Assembly (NCBI RefSeq): GCF_002188635.1
Contig: NZ_NINX01000036.1
Coordinates: 124,001-188,000 of the forward strand
Source: Pigmentiphaga sp. NML030171
GTDB lineage: Bacteria > Pseudomonadota > Gammaproteobacteria > Burkholderiales > Burkholderiaceae_B
Direction: 5' to 3'
Length of the DNA stretch: 64,000 nt
Shown here piece after piece: positions 15,698 through 26,143 of this stretch. The notes under the pieces are model-generated. The model made no database searches and had not been told where the DNA came from. It saw nothing but the letters and a program-made list of their open reading frames with translations. Position numbers and translations under genes: made by a program. The first letter of the stretch is position 1; each line of letters opens with the position of its first letter.

Positions 15698-17316
15698 TGC
15701 CGCTCTGGTATCGAAACGCCATCATCTACCAGGTCGATCCCAGCCTGTTCCGCGACGCCAACGGCGATGGCCGTGGCGACCTCGAAGGCATCTCGGAGCG
15801 GCTGGAGTACCTGCGCGGCCTGGGCGTGACCTGCCTGTGGCTGACCCCCTTCTATGCCTCGCCGTTCCGCGACGGCGGCTACGACGTCATCGACCATCTG
15901 GCGGTCGACCCGCGCTTCGGCGCGCTACCCGACTTCGTCGCCCTGATGGCCAAGGCCGAGGAGCTGGGGCTGCGCGTGATCATCGACCTGGTGGTGCACC
16001 ATACGTCCGACCGCCACCCCTGGTTCCAGGCTGCCCGCCGGGACCGGACGTCGCGCTATCGCGGCTACTACGTCTGGGCCGATACCCCCGAGCCCACCGA
16101 AGAGAAACCCATCTTCCCCACCGTCGAGGACAGCGTCTGGACCTGGGACGAACAGGCGGGCCAGTACTACAAGCACATCTTCTATTCGCACGAACCGGAC
16201 CTCGACCTCGGCAATCCCGACGTGCGGCACGAAGTCGAGCGGATCATGGATTTCTGGCTGCGGCTTGGCGTCTCGGGCTTCCGCGTGGACGCCGCCTCGC
16301 ACATGATAGACAGCGCCCGCTCGCCCGATCCCGCCGACGACGGCTTCTGGCTGCTGGACGACATGCGCCGCTTCGTCTCCCGGCGGCGGGCCGATGCCGT
16401 GCTGCTGGGAGAAGTGGACGTGCCTCCCCGGCAGTACGTCGACTACTTCGGCCGGGGCGACCGGCTGACGCTGGTGCTCAATTTCTGGCTCAACAATTAC
16501 CTCTACCTGGCACTGGCGCGCGGGAAGGCCGAGCCGCTGGTGCGAGCCCTGGCCGGACAGCCCGTCCCGCCCGAAGGCGCGCAATACGCGCTCTGGCTGC
16601 GCAATCACGATGAACTGGACCTGGAACGCCTGAGCGAGGACGAACGGCGGGAAGTCATGGACTGCTTCGCCCCCGATCCCGACATGCGCATCTATCATCG
16701 CGGCATCCGGCGGCGGCTTCCCCCCATGCTGGGCGGCGACAAGCGGCGGCTGGCGCTGGTGCACGCGCTGCTGTTCTCGCTGCCGGGCACGCCCATCCTG
16801 CGCTATGGCGAGGAGATCGGCATGGGCGACGACCTGTCGCTGCCCGAGCGGCTGGCGGTGCGCACCGCCATGCAATGGTCGGACGAACCCGGTGCCGGCT
16901 TTTCCGCCGCGCGCCCCGAGCGGCTGGCGGTGCCGCTGATCGACTCGGACCCCTACGGCTACCGGCACGTCAATGTCTACGCGCAATCGCTGGACGAGGA
17001 CTCGCTGCTGACCCGTACCGGCAAGATGATCCGCGCCCGCCTGGGCATGCGGGAAATAGGCGCCGGCCACTGCCGCCCTGCCTCCATCGAATGTCCCCAG
17101 GTGCTGGCGCTGCGGCACGAACTCGACGGCGTGGCGGTCCTGACGCTGGCCAACCTCGGGCCGGAGGAGGTGCAGTTCACTCTGCACGACACCGACTGCC
17201 AGCACATGACGGACGTCATGGCCGACGGCCCCTACGACGCCCCATCGGGCCACCCGGTCCGGCTGCGGCTGCGAGGCTACGGATATCGCTGGCTGCGGCC
17301 GCGCGTTTCGCTGTAA
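15694..17316 (+). CDS. GH13 enzyme, trehalose-synthase-like
   Basis: The 540-residue protein is a second GH13 enzyme: NAIIYQVDPSLFRDANGDG, DLVVHHTSDRHPWFQ, GFRVDAASH with the nucleophile Asp, LLGEVDV with the acid/base Glu, and LRNHDELDLERL with the third catalytic Asp. The NHDELDLERL form and the C-terminal beta domain resemble trehalose synthase (maltose-trehalose isomerase) more than amylases, but the enzyme lacks the extended TreS-kinase partner. It begins with ATG at 15694 inside the end of the upstream GH13 gene. Together they probably handle maltose, trehalose or small glucans in the cytoplasm, as in osmotic or desiccation stress. Confidence 0.85.
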   Translation: MMPLWYRNAIIYQVDPSLFRDANGDGRGDLEGISERLEYLRGLGVTCLWLTPFYASPFRDGGYDVIDHLAVDPRFGALPDFVALMAKAEELGLRVIIDLVVHHTSDRHPWFQAARRDRTSRYRGYYVWADTPEPTEEKPIFPTVEDSVWTWDEQAGQYYKHIFYSHEPDLDLGNPDVRHEVERIMDFWLRLGVSGFRVDAASHMIDSARSPDPADDGFWLLDDMRRFVSRRRADAVLLGEVDVPPRQYVDYFGRGDRLTLVLNFWLNNYLYLALARGKAEPLVRALAGQPVPPEGAQYALWLRNHDELDLERLSEDERREVMDCFAPDPDMRIYHRGIRRRLPPMLGGDKRRLALVHALLFSLPGTPILRYGEEIGMGDDLSLPERLAVRTAMQWSDEPGAGFSAARPERLAVPLIDSDPYGYRHVNVYAQSLDEDSLLTRTGKMIRARLGMREIGAGHCRPASIECPQVLALRHELDGVAVLTLANLGPEEVQFTLHDTDCQHMTDVMADGPYDAPSGHPVRLRLRGYGYRWLRPRVSL

Positions 17317-17338
17317 TCCCCGTTTCGGAGACCTGCAC

Positions 17339-17713
17339 ATGCAAGCCCTGGGCAAACGCCGCTGGATCATCGCCGAAGGCTATCTGCCGCCTTCCGGGGA
17401 CGACCGCACTCGCCAGACCGCCAGCCATGAAACCGCCTGCATCCTGAACACGGGCGACGCTCCCGCCCAGGTGCGCCTGACGGTGTATTTTTCGGACCGC
17501 GAGCCTGCCGGCCCCTACCGCGTCCTCGTGCCTGCGCGGCGCACGCTGCATCTTCGGTTCAACGACCTGCGCGACCCCGAACCGATACCGCTGGACACCG
17601 ACTACGCCAGCGTCATCGAATCGGACGTGCCCATCGTGGTGCAGCACACCCGCCTGGATTCCCGCCAGGCCGCCCTCGCCCTGATGACGACGATGGCCTA
17701 CGGCGCGGACTGA
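17339..17713 (+). CDS. Sensory rhodopsin transducer (ASRT) family protein
   Basis: The 124-residue protein is a clear member of the Anabaena sensory rhodopsin transducer family: GKRRWIIAEGYLPPSGDD, SHETACILNTGD, YFSDREPAGPYRV, ARRTLHLRFNDL and SDVPIVVQHTRLDSRQA. The founding member forms a soluble tetramer that signals from a rhodopsin. There is no rhodopsin gene in this window; instead the gene follows two coupled GH13 enzymes by 22 bp on the same strand. Published analysis of the superfamily proposed small-molecule, perhaps sugar, binding, which fits this operon better than light signalling. Confidence 0.9.
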   Translation: MQALGKRRWIIAEGYLPPSGDDRTRQTASHETACILNTGDAPAQVRLTVYFSDREPAGPYRVLVPARRTLHLRFNDLRDPEPIPLDTDYASVIESDVPIVVQHTRLDSRQAALALMTTMAYGAD

Positions 17714-17719
17714 CGCCCG

Positions 17720-18199
17720 TCATTTCCGCTTGATGACACTGACGTTGCCGTCGGCCTCCAGATACAGGGCCTTCACGTCGTCGATCGATTCGATGCCCTG
17801 CTGCCGGTACTTCGCCTCGAGCTCCTCGTCGGTGATCGACTGCCGCCGCATGTTGTCGCGCAGCTTCCTGCCGTTGCGTATCAGCATGACCTTCTCCGGA
17901 TCGACGAACCGGCGCACCGGCGGAAAATGGAACGCCAGGCGGTCCAGGGCCATGTTCCAGGCGACCAGCGTGATCACGAGCAGCGCCGCGTCGGTCACGC
18001 TCTTGCCGTCGCCGGCCATGCCGTTCTGCGCCGCGTCGGCCACGATCACGATCAGCAGGATGTCCGCGATGCCCATCGAACCGACGTCGCGGCGGACGAC
18101 GAACCGGAACAACAGGAACAACAGCCAATACATGACCGTGCCGCGGACCAGGGTCTCGAGCGGCGGAATGGAAAAGGCGAAGATTCCAGGCCAGTCCAA
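17720..18199 (-). CDS. DUF421 (YetF/YcaP-like) membrane protein
   Basis: This protein of about 159 residues has two or three N-terminal membrane helices (WLLFLLFRFVVRRDVG, ADILLIVIVADAAQNGM, ALLVITLVAWNMAL) followed by a YetF-type cytoplasmic domain with GRKLRDNMRRQSITDEEL and KALYLEADGNVSVIKR. The role of this family is unknown; links to membrane or spore stress have been suggested. No ATG fits the start: TTG at 18199 has GGGAGACGC upstream, and TTG at 18238 is an alternative. It ends 6 bp from the convergent ASRT gene and begins near tRNA-Arg. Confidence 0.85.
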   Translation of the reverse strand: MDWPGIFAFSIPPLETLVRGTVMYWLLFLLFRFVVRRDVGSMGIADILLIVIVADAAQNGMAGDGKSVTDAALLVITLVAWNMALDRLAFHFPPVRRFVDPEKVMLIRNGRKLRDNMRRQSITDEELEAKYRQQGIESIDDVKALYLEADGNVSVIKRK

Positions 18200-18277
18200 G
18201 GCGCGTCTCCCGTAGTCGTGACGGGAAGCGGTTCGCAAGAAGCGGGCCTGACGGAGGGAAAGGAAAGATGCGTGGAT

Positions 18278-18354
<77 letters not shown>

Positions 18355-18488
18355 CCCGGAGCGCGCAAGTTTACCACCAGGCCGCCCCTCCCCCGTCCGG
18401 CGGTTCCGGGCAAACACCTAGGCCCCCAAGAGAAGGATTTGCGACACAATGCAGCAGGCGCATGCGGCATAGCCTGACACAGGAAACC

Positions 18489-19258
<770 letters not shown>

Positions 19259-19262
<4 letters not shown>

Positions 19263-19972
19263 ACGGTCCGGCGCTGGAAATCCGGAACCTGCATGCCTGG
19301 TACGGAGAATCGCACATCCTGCACGGCGTGGACCTGGACGTGGCGCGCGGCGAAGTCGTCACGCTGCTGGGCCGCAACGGCGCGGGCCGCACCACCACGC
19401 TGCGCGCCATCCTGGGCCTGACCGGCGCGCGCCGCGGATCGGTGCGCATAGGCGGCGTGGAATCCATAGGCATGCCCACCCACCGCATCGCCCACCTGGG
19501 CGTGGGCTACTGCCCCGAGGAGCGCGGCATCTTCGCCTCGCTGTCCTGCGAGGAAAACCTGATGCTGCCCCCTCCCCTGCGCGGCACCGGCGAACGGGCC
19601 ATGTCGGTCGAGGAAATCTACGAGATGTTCCCCAACCTGCGCGAGCGCCGGCATTCCCCCGGCACACGGCTGTCCGGCGGCGAGCAGCAGATGCTGGCGG
19701 TGGCCCGGATACTGCGCACGGGCGCCGACCTCCTGCTGCTGGACGAGATCTCGGAGGGGCTGGCGCCCGTCATCGTGCAGGCCCTGGCACGCATGATCCG
19801 GGCCCTGAAAGCGCGCAACTACACCATCGTCATGGTGGAACAGAATTTCCGCTTCGCCGCGCCGCTGGCCGACCGCTTCTACGTGATGGAACACGGCCGC
19901 GTGATCGAAGCCTTCGCATCGTCGGACCTGGCCGCCAAGCAGGACACCCTGCACGAACTGCTTGGCGTATGA
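19259..19972 (+). CDS. livF: LivF-type ABC transporter ATP-binding protein
   Basis: The 237-residue ATPase has Walker A LLGRNGAGRTTT, signature LSGGEQQ, Walker B LLLLDEISEG and the H-loop-equivalent VEQN (Gln in place of His, common in LivF). The invariant Walker A lysine is arginine here; the codon is CGC at about 19390. It pairs with LivG to drive import. ATG at 19259 overlaps the livG stop. The next gene, for the binding protein, begins 23 bp downstream. Confidence 0.9.
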
Positions 19973-19995
19973 GGAGTACCTCTTAGGAGACGCGC

Positions 19996-21219
19996 ATGAA
20001 GAAGCAAGCCCTTGCAGCGGCCATCACGGCCGGTTTGGTCCTGGGATCCACCGCGCCGACGCTGGCGCAGGCGCCGAAGATTTCCGGCGACGTCATCAAG
20101 ATAGGCTTCATCACCGACGGCTCGAGCGTCTATGCCGATATCGACGGCCCGGCCGGGGCCGATGCCATCCGCATGGCCGTGGCCGACGCCGGCGGCCAGG
20201 TCAACGGCAAGAAGATCGAAGTCCTGTACGCCGACCACCAGAACAAGCCCGACATCGCCTCGGCCCGCGCCCGCGAATGGATAGACCAGCAGGGGCTGGA
20301 CCTCCTGATAGGCGGCACCAACTCCTCCACCGCCCTGGCCATGGCCAAGGTGGCCACCGAGAAAAAGATTCCCTACATCGTCATCGGCGCCGGCTCGTCG
20401 CGCCTGACCAACGAGGACTGCTCGCCCTACATCGTCCACTACGCCTACGACACGGTCGCGCTGGCGCGCGGCACCGGCTCGGCCGTGGTGGCCCAGGGCG
20501 GCAAGAGCTGGTTCTTCCTGACCGCCGACTACGCCTTCGGCCACTCGCTCGAAGCCGACACCAGCGCGGTGGTCAAGGCCGCGGGCGGCACGGTGGTGGG
20601 GTCCATCCGCCATCCCCTGGCGGCTTCCGACTTCTCGTCCTTCCTGCTGCAGGCCCAGGCCTCCAAGGCGCAGATCCTGGGCATGGCGAACGCCGGCGGC
20701 GACTTCATCAACGCCACCAAGGCGGCGGCGGAGTTCGGCGTCACCAAGACCATGAAGATCGCCGGCCTGCTGGTGTTCATCAACGACATCCACACGCTGG
20801 GGCTGAACGCCACGCAGGGCCTGTATCTGACCGATGGCTGGTACTGGGACCAGAGCAACGAGTCGCGCGCCTGGGCCGCCAAGTTCGAACAGAAGCTCAA
20901 GCGCAAGCCCTCGTCGCTGCAGGCGGCCGACTACTCGGCCGCGTCCTTCTACCTGAAGGCGGTCAAGGCCACGGGCACCGACGATCCCGACACCATCATG
21001 AAATGGTTCAAGTCGAACAAGATCAACGACATGTTCGCCCATGACGGCTACGTGCGCGCGGACGGCCGCATGATCTACGACATGTACCTGTTCCAGGTGA
21101 AGACGCCCAAGGAATCCAAGGGTCCCTGGGACTACTACAAGGTGGCGCAGAAGCTGCCCGGCGACAAGGTCTACACCACGCCCGCCGAATCCAAGTGCCC
21201 GCTGCTGAAGAAGTCATGA
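19996..21219 (+). CDS. Periplasmic substrate-binding protein of a LIV-type transporter
   Basis: This 407-residue protein has a Sec signal peptide (KKQALAAAITAGLVLGS ... LAQ) and a type I periplasmic binding fold (Peripla_BP_6) starting with IKIGFITDGSSVYADIDGPAG. The family delivers branched-chain amino acids, amides or aromatic compounds to LivHM. This sequence is closer to the branch with GPAGADAIRMA and TNSSTALAMA, whose ligands are diverse, so leucine should not be assumed. There is a ribosome site TTAGGAGACGC before ATG. Its TGA overlaps the ATG of the permease gene. Confidence 0.92.
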   Translation: MKKQALAAAITAGLVLGSTAPTLAQAPKISGDVIKIGFITDGSSVYADIDGPAGADAIRMAVADAGGQVNGKKIEVLYADHQNKPDIASARAREWIDQQGLDLLIGGTNSSTALAMAKVATEKKIPYIVIGAGSSRLTNEDCSPYIVHYAYDTVALARGTGSAVVAQGGKSWFFLTADYAFGHSLEADTSAVVKAAGGTVVGSIRHPLAASDFSSFLLQAQASKAQILGMANAGGDFINATKAAAEFGVTKTMKIAGLLVFINDIHTLGLNATQGLYLTDGWYWDQSNESRAWAAKFEQKLKRKPSSLQAADYSAASFYLKAVKATGTDDPDTIMKWFKSNKINDMFAHDGYVRADGRMIYDMYLFQVKTPKESKGPWDYYKVAQKLPGDKVYTTPAESKCPLLKKS

Positions 21220-22100
21220 CGATCTTCGGCGTCCCGCTGCAGGCGATGCTCGGGCAATTGCTGCTCGGGCTCGTCAACGGCTCCTTCTATGCGGTGCTGT
21301 CGCTGGGGCTGGCCGTCATCTTCGGCCTGCTCAACGTCATCAACTTCGCACACGGCGCCTTGTACATGGTCGGCGCCTTCCTGGCCTGGCTGGGCCTGCA
21401 GTACCTGGGGCTGGGCTATTGGTGGATGCTGGTGCTGGCGCCGCTGGCGGTCGCCCTGCTGGGTGTCGTGATCGAACGCACGATGCTGCGCTGGCTGTAC
21501 AAGCTCGACCATGTCTACGGCCTGCTGCTGACCTTCGGCCTGACGCTGCTGATCGAGGGAGTGTTCCGCAGCTTCTACGGGGTCTCGGGCCAGTCCTACC
21601 CCGTGCCGGAACTGCTCCAGGGCGCCACCGACCTGGGTTTCATGGTCCTGCCCAACTACCGGGCCTGGGTCGTGCTGGCCTCCCTGGCCGTGTGCCTGGC
21701 GACCTGGTACGTAATCGAGCGCACGCGCCTGGGCGCCTACCTGCGCGCCGGTACCGAGAATCCCCGGCTGGTGGAGGCCTTCGGCGTCAACGTCCCGCTC
21801 ATGGTGACGCTGACCTACGCCTTCGGCGTGGCGCTGGCGGCCTTCGCGGGGGTGCTGGCGGCCCCCGTGCAGCAGGTCTCGCCGCTGATGGGGTCGAACC
21901 TGATCATCGTCGTCTTCGCCGTGGTGGTCATCGGCGGCATGGGGTCCATCATGGGCTCCATCCTGACCGGCCTGGGCCTGGGCGTGATCGAGGGCTTCAC
22001 CAAGGTGTTCTATCCCGAGGCATCGAACACCGTCGTCTTCGTGCTGATGGCCCTGGTGCTGCTCGCGCGGCCCGCCGGCCTGTTTGGAAAGGCCACATGA
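21216..22100 (+). CDS. livH: LivH-type inner-membrane permease
   Basis: The 294-residue hydrophobic protein has the LivH pattern: LLLGLVNGSFYAVLSLGLAV, GLLNVINFAHGALYMVGAF, and the coupling region ENPRLVEAFGVNV, ending in GGMGSIMGSILTGLGLG. It forms the translocation path with LivM. ATG at 21216 overlaps the preceding stop; the stop overlaps livM by 4 bp. Confidence 0.93.
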   Translation: MTIFGVPLQAMLGQLLLGLVNGSFYAVLSLGLAVIFGLLNVINFAHGALYMVGAFLAWLGLQYLGLGYWWMLVLAPLAVALLGVVIERTMLRWLYKLDHVYGLLLTFGLTLLIEGVFRSFYGVSGQSYPVPELLQGATDLGFMVLPNYRAWVVLASLAVCLATWYVIERTRLGAYLRAGTENPRLVEAFGVNVPLMVTLTYAFGVALAAFAGVLAAPVQQVSPLMGSNLIIVVFAVVVIGGMGSIMGSILTGLGLGVIEGFTKVFYPEASNTVVFVLMALVLLARPAGLFGKAT

Positions 22101-23080
22101 ACCGACACCTTGCCGGCTGCCTGGCGCTGGGGCTGGGCGTACTGCCCTACCTCGGCGTCTATCCCATCTTCGCGATGAAGCTGATGTGCTATGCGCTGTT
22201 CGCCTGCGCGTTCAACCTGCTGCTGGGCTACACCGGGCTGCTGTCGTTCGGGCACGCCGCCTTCCTGGGCAGCGCGGCCTACGCCACCGGCTATGCGCTC
22301 AAGACCTGGGGGCTGCCCACCGAGCTGGGCATCCTGTTCGGCGTGGCCGTCGCGGCGGCGATCGGGCTGGTCATGGGCGGGCTCGCCATCCGGCGCAGCG
22401 GCATCTATTTCGCGATGATCACGCTGGCCGTCGCGCAGATGCTCTACTTCTTCTACCTGCAGGCACCCTTTACCGGCGGCGAGGACGGCCTGCAGGCCAT
22501 TCCGCGCGGCACGCTGCTGGGCCACATCGACCTGGGCAACGACATGGCGCTGTACTACGTCGTGCTGGCGATATTCCTGTTCGGCGTGTTCCTGATCTAC
22601 CGCACGGTGCAGTCGCCGTTCGGGCAGGTCCTGAAAGCCATACGCGAGAACGAGGCGCGCGCCACTTCGCTGGGCTACGACGTCAACCGCTACAAGCTGC
22701 TGGCCTTCGTGCTGTCCGCCGCGCTGACCGGGCTGGCGGGGGCGACGAAATCGGTAGTGTTCATCTCGGCCACGCTCAGCGACGTGGTCTGGCAGATGTC
22801 CGGCCTCGTCATCCTCATGACCCTGGTGGGCGGCATGGGCACCCTGACCGGCCCCATGGTGGGCGCGCTCATCATCGTCCTGGTCGAGAACAAGATCGGC
22901 GAATGGGGCAACGCGCTGGCGAATGCGACCGGCATCGCGTGGTTCGGCAGCCTGGGCGACGCCGTCACCATCGTCACGGGCCTGATCTTCGTCGTCTGCG
23001 TGCTGGCCTTCCGGCGCGGCATCGTGGGCGAACTGGGTGCCTGGCTGGAGCGGCGGCGGGCGCGGCCGGCGCGCTCGTAG
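22097..23080 (+). CDS. livM: LivM-type inner-membrane permease
   Basis: This 327-residue permease has LLLGYTGLLSFGHAAFLGSAAY near the N-terminus, the coupling segment AIRENEARATSLGYDVNRYK, and a late GGMGTLTGPMVGALI. It completes a full five-component importer. It is the last gene of the operon, ending 5 bp from the convergent topoisomerase gene. Confidence 0.93.
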   Translation: MNRHLAGCLALGLGVLPYLGVYPIFAMKLMCYALFACAFNLLLGYTGLLSFGHAAFLGSAAYATGYALKTWGLPTELGILFGVAVAAAIGLVMGGLAIRRSGIYFAMITLAVAQMLYFFYLQAPFTGGEDGLQAIPRGTLLGHIDLGNDMALYYVVLAIFLFGVFLIYRTVQSPFGQVLKAIRENEARATSLGYDVNRYKLLAFVLSAALTGLAGATKSVVFISATLSDVVWQMSGLVILMTLVGGMGTLTGPMVGALIIVLVENKIGEWGNALANATGIAWFGSLGDAVTIVTGLIFVVCVLAFRRGIVGELGAWLERRRARPARS

Positions 23081-23085
23081 GGCGA

Positions 23086-24132
23086 TCAGCCCAGGCCGTC
23101 CAGGAACGCCAGCAACCGCCGCTCGGCCGCGCTCAGCCCGCGCGGACCGGAAGCGGGCCAGGTCGCCGGCAGTTCCCCCCGCAGATAGGCATCGATGATG
23201 GCCGGATGGATGTAGCAGGCCCGGCACACCGCCGGCGTATTGGCCAGCCGCTGCGCCACCGCCTTCACCGCCTCGACCACGGCCTGGCGCGCGGCCGCGC
23301 CTTCCTCGCGCGGCATGCGCCGCAGCCACTCCAGCGCCAGCACCGAGCCGGCCCAGGTCCGGTAGTGCTTGGCCGTGAAATCCCCCTGCCCCGCCTCGCG
23401 CAGATAGGCGTTCACGGCCGACGAATCGATGCCGCGCGGCTGCCCCGCCTCGTCCAGGTAGTGGAACAGCGTCTGCCCGGGAATCTCCATGCAGCGGCGC
23501 ACCACCCGCGCCACCCGGCGATCGGCAACGGTGACGTCGTGTTCGATCCCGCTCTTGCCGCGGAAGCGCAGCCGCAGGCGCGTGCCCGACAGCGACGCAT
23601 GGCGCGGCCGCAGCGTGGTCAGGCCGAACGAACGGTTCTGCCTGGCGTAGGCGCGGTTGCCCACCCGCACCAGCGTCGCCTCCAGCAGGCGCACCACCGC
23701 GGCCAGCACTTTTTCCTCCCCCAGCCCCGGCGCATCGAGCGCCCGCTGCACCCGGCGCCGGATGCGCGGCAGGGCCCGGCCGAATTCCGACAATTGCGCA
23801 TACTTGTCGGCGTCGCGCACCGCCTGCCATTGCGGGTGGTAGCGATACTGCTTGCGTCCGCGCGCATCGCGGCCGGTGGCCTGGATGTGCCCTGCCGGGT
23901 CGGGGCATATCCACACCTCACCATAGGCCGGCGGGATGGCCAGGGCATTGATGCGGGCGATCTCCTTGGGGTCGCGGATACGCTCGCCCCGCTGGTCCAC
24001 GTACACGAACCGGCCCCGGAACAGCTTGCGGCCATACCCGGGCCGGGTGTCGTCCACATAGACCAGTTCCGGGGCGGCCCCGTCGCCGGCCAGCGCGGTC
24101 AAGGCGGAGGAAGATGCATGGGTGAAGTCCAT
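23086..24132 (-). CDS. DNA topoisomerase IB (poxvirus-like)
   Basis: The 348-residue protein matches bacterial type IB topoisomerases. Features are YVDDTRPGYGRKLFRGRFVYVD, INALAIPPAYGEVWICPDP with HIQATGRDARGRKQYRYHP, RVGNRAYARQN with a catalytic Arg, FTAKHYRTWAGS with Lys and Arg, and the nucleophile Tyr307 in ACYIHPAI. These enzymes relax supercoils by nicking one strand through a 3'-phosphotyrosine. The ATG at 24132 is the best start; the upstream frame is long but of random composition. It is divergent from the SMP-30 gene (191 bp). Confidence 0.92.
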   Translation of the reverse strand: MDFTHASSSALTALAGDGAAPELVYVDDTRPGYGRKLFRGRFVYVDQRGERIRDPKEIARINALAIPPAYGEVWICPDPAGHIQATGRDARGRKQYRYHPQWQAVRDADKYAQLSEFGRALPRIRRRVQRALDAPGLGEEKVLAAVVRLLEATLVRVGNRAYARQNRSFGLTTLRPRHASLSGTRLRLRFRGKSGIEHDVTVADRRVARVVRRCMEIPGQTLFHYLDEAGQPRGIDSSAVNAYLREAGQGDFTAKHYRTWAGSVLALEWLRRMPREEGAAARQAVVEAVKAVAQRLANTPAVCRACYIHPAIIDAYLRGELPATWPASGPRGLSAAERRLLAFLDGLG

Positions 24133-24323
24133 GGCACGGGTCGAGCAGGCTTCGTGCCAGGCGGCCGGCACGGGCTTTCCCCTGCCGCGATTCCTGGTGG
24201 AAGTGAAAAATCTACTCGCCCACGACGCAGAAGCTGCCATCGCGCGGACTGGCGGCAGGCGCGCCGATCGCCGACAATCGAAGCTCCGGGCGCACCCACC
24301 AGCGCCCCGCTCCAGGAGGCACC

Positions 24324-25259
24324 ATGTGGCAGGCATCGCAGCGCTATCCCGACCCCGCCATCCGCGCGTTCGACGCCCGGTTCGAGCAATACCGGCTGCC
24401 GTCGGCCGCGGTCGAGCGCCTGGCCACCGGCTGCCGCTGGAACGAAGGGCCGGTCTGGTTCGGCGACGGCCGCTACCTGCTCTGGAGCGACATCCCCAAT
24501 GACCGCGTCATGCGCTGGGACGAGATCAGCGGCGCGGTCAGCGTCTTCCGTTCGCCGTCCGGTCACGCCAACGGCATGACGCGCGACCGGCAGGGGCGCC
24601 TCGTCACCTGCGAACACAGCGGCCGCCGGGTGACCCGCACCGAGCACGATGGCGCCGTCACCGTGCTGATGGACCGCCATGACGGCAAGCCGCTGAACTC
24701 GCCCAACGACGTCGTCGTCAAGTCCGACGGCACGGTCTGGTTCTCCGATCCGCCCTTCGGCATAGCCGGCTACTACCAGGGCCTTCCGGCCAGGCAGGAG
24801 CTGCCGTCCAACCTCTACCGGCTCGATCCCGCCACCGGCATGGCCGAGGTCGTCGCCGGCGACATCGCCAGCCCCAACGGCCTGGCCTTCTCGCCGGACG
24901 AATCCGTGCTGTACGTGGTGGAGTCGCGCGCCAAGCCGCGCCGCATCCTGGCCTTCGACGTCGCGGCGGGCAAGAAACTGTCCAACCGACGCGTCGTCAT
25001 CGATGCCGGACCGGGCACCCCGGACGGCCTGCGCGTGGACGTGGACGGCAACCTGTGGTGCGGCTGGGGCATGGGCAGCGACGAACTGGACGGCGTGCGC
25101 GTGTTCGCGCCGGACGGCGAGGCCATCGGCCACATCGCGCTGCCGGAGCGCTGCGCCAACCTGTGCTTCGGCGGCCGGCACCGCAACCGCCTGTTCATGG
25201 CCGCCAGCACGTCCATCTACGCGCTGTACGTCAACACACAGGGCGCCGCCGGCGGCTAG
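24324..25259 (+). CDS. SMP-30/gluconolactonase family sugar lactonase
   Basis: This 311-residue six-bladed beta-propeller has the metal-site residues in WNEGPVWF (Glu), HANGMTRDRQGRLVTCEH, LNSPNDVVVKSDG (Asn), ASPNGLAFSPDE and GTPDGLRVDVDGNLWCG (Asp). The family hydrolyses sugar lactones such as gluconolactone with a divalent cation. ATG at 24324 has CCAGGAGGCACC upstream. The stop overlaps the convergent DMT gene by 4 bp. The substrate is not predictable. Confidence 0.9.
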   Translation: MWQASQRYPDPAIRAFDARFEQYRLPSAAVERLATGCRWNEGPVWFGDGRYLLWSDIPNDRVMRWDEISGAVSVFRSPSGHANGMTRDRQGRLVTCEHSGRRVTRTEHDGAVTVLMDRHDGKPLNSPNDVVVKSDGTVWFSDPPFGIAGYYQGLPARQELPSNLYRLDPATGMAEVVAGDIASPNGLAFSPDESVLYVVESRAKPRRILAFDVAAGKKLSNRRVVIDAGPGTPDGLRVDVDGNLWCGWGMGSDELDGVRVFAPDGEAIGHIALPERCANLCFGGRHRNRLFMAASTSIYALYVNTQGAAGG

Positions 25260-26137
25260 CGCCTGTTCACCAGCACCAGCCCCGACACCACCAGCGCCAC
25301 GGCCAGCAGGAACATCGGCCCGACCGGTTCATGCAGGATCAGCGCCGCGGCGGCCACGCCGAACAGCGGCGACATCGACGTGCCCGCCTGCAGCGTGCTG
25401 GCCGGGTACAGTGTCAACAGCCGCAGCCAGAGCAGGAAGGTCGTGGCGGCGATCCACACCGTCTGGTAGGTCAGCGCCAGCACGGGCGCCAGGCTGACCC
25501 CGCGCACCGATTCGCCGGTGGCCATGCCGGCGCCCAGTCCGATCACGGCCGACATCGCCAGCTGGTACAGCAGCACCTTCTCGGGAGGTGCCGTGGCCAG
25601 GCGCGTGGCCTTGATGCCTAGCGTCGTCGCCGCCCAGAACACCGCCGCCCCGATGATCATCAGATCGCCCAGCCACGCATGCGGCGACGTGGCCCCGCGC
25701 GGGACACCCATCACGATGGCGGTCCCGCAGAAAGACAGGCCCAGCCCCACCCACTGCGGCCAGCGCAGGCGCTCCGCCGGCAGCAGCCAGGTCGCCCCCA
25801 GCGCCACGAAAAACGGCGCCGTATAAAGAAAGAGCGAAGTGCGGCTGGCGTCGGTCCACTGCAGGCCCAGGTAGATCAGCACGAACTCGCCGGAGAATAG
25901 CAGCCCCGAGAACAGGCCCAGCCACAGCGAGCCGTCCCGCACGAACAGCCTGCCCCGCCCGGTGGCCAGGCAATAGAACAGCACCAGCAGCCCGGCCCCG
26001 GCCGAGCGTATGCCCATCTGCAGAAAAGGCGGGAAATCGGGCAGCGCGATCTTGACCGCGACCTGCTGCCCGCCCCAGCTCGCGCAAAGCAGCACGAGCA
26101 TCGCGATGGCGGCGATATCCAGGGAACGTTTGGACAC
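25256..26137 (-). CDS. EamA/DMT-family transporter
   Basis: The 293-residue protein has about ten membrane helices in two EamA repeats (first containing ASWGGQQVAVKIALP, second beginning near AWLGDLMIIGAAVFWAATTLGIKATR). Such proteins export amino acids or other metabolites. The start is GTG at 26137, 6 bp after the stop of the aldehyde dehydrogenase on the same strand, so the two probably form an operon. Confidence 0.88.
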   Translation of the reverse strand: MSKRSLDIAAIAMLVLLCASWGGQQVAVKIALPDFPPFLQMGIRSAGAGLLVLFYCLATGRGRLFVRDGSLWLGLFSGLLFSGEFVLIYLGLQWTDASRTSLFLYTAPFFVALGATWLLPAERLRWPQWVGLGLSFCGTAIVMGVPRGATSPHAWLGDLMIIGAAVFWAATTLGIKATRLATAPPEKVLLYQLAMSAVIGLGAGMATGESVRGVSLAPVLALTYQTVWIAATTFLLWLRLLTLYPASTLQAGTSMSPLFGVAAAALILHEPVGPMFLLAVALVVSGLVLVNRR

Positions 26138-26143
26138 GGCGAT

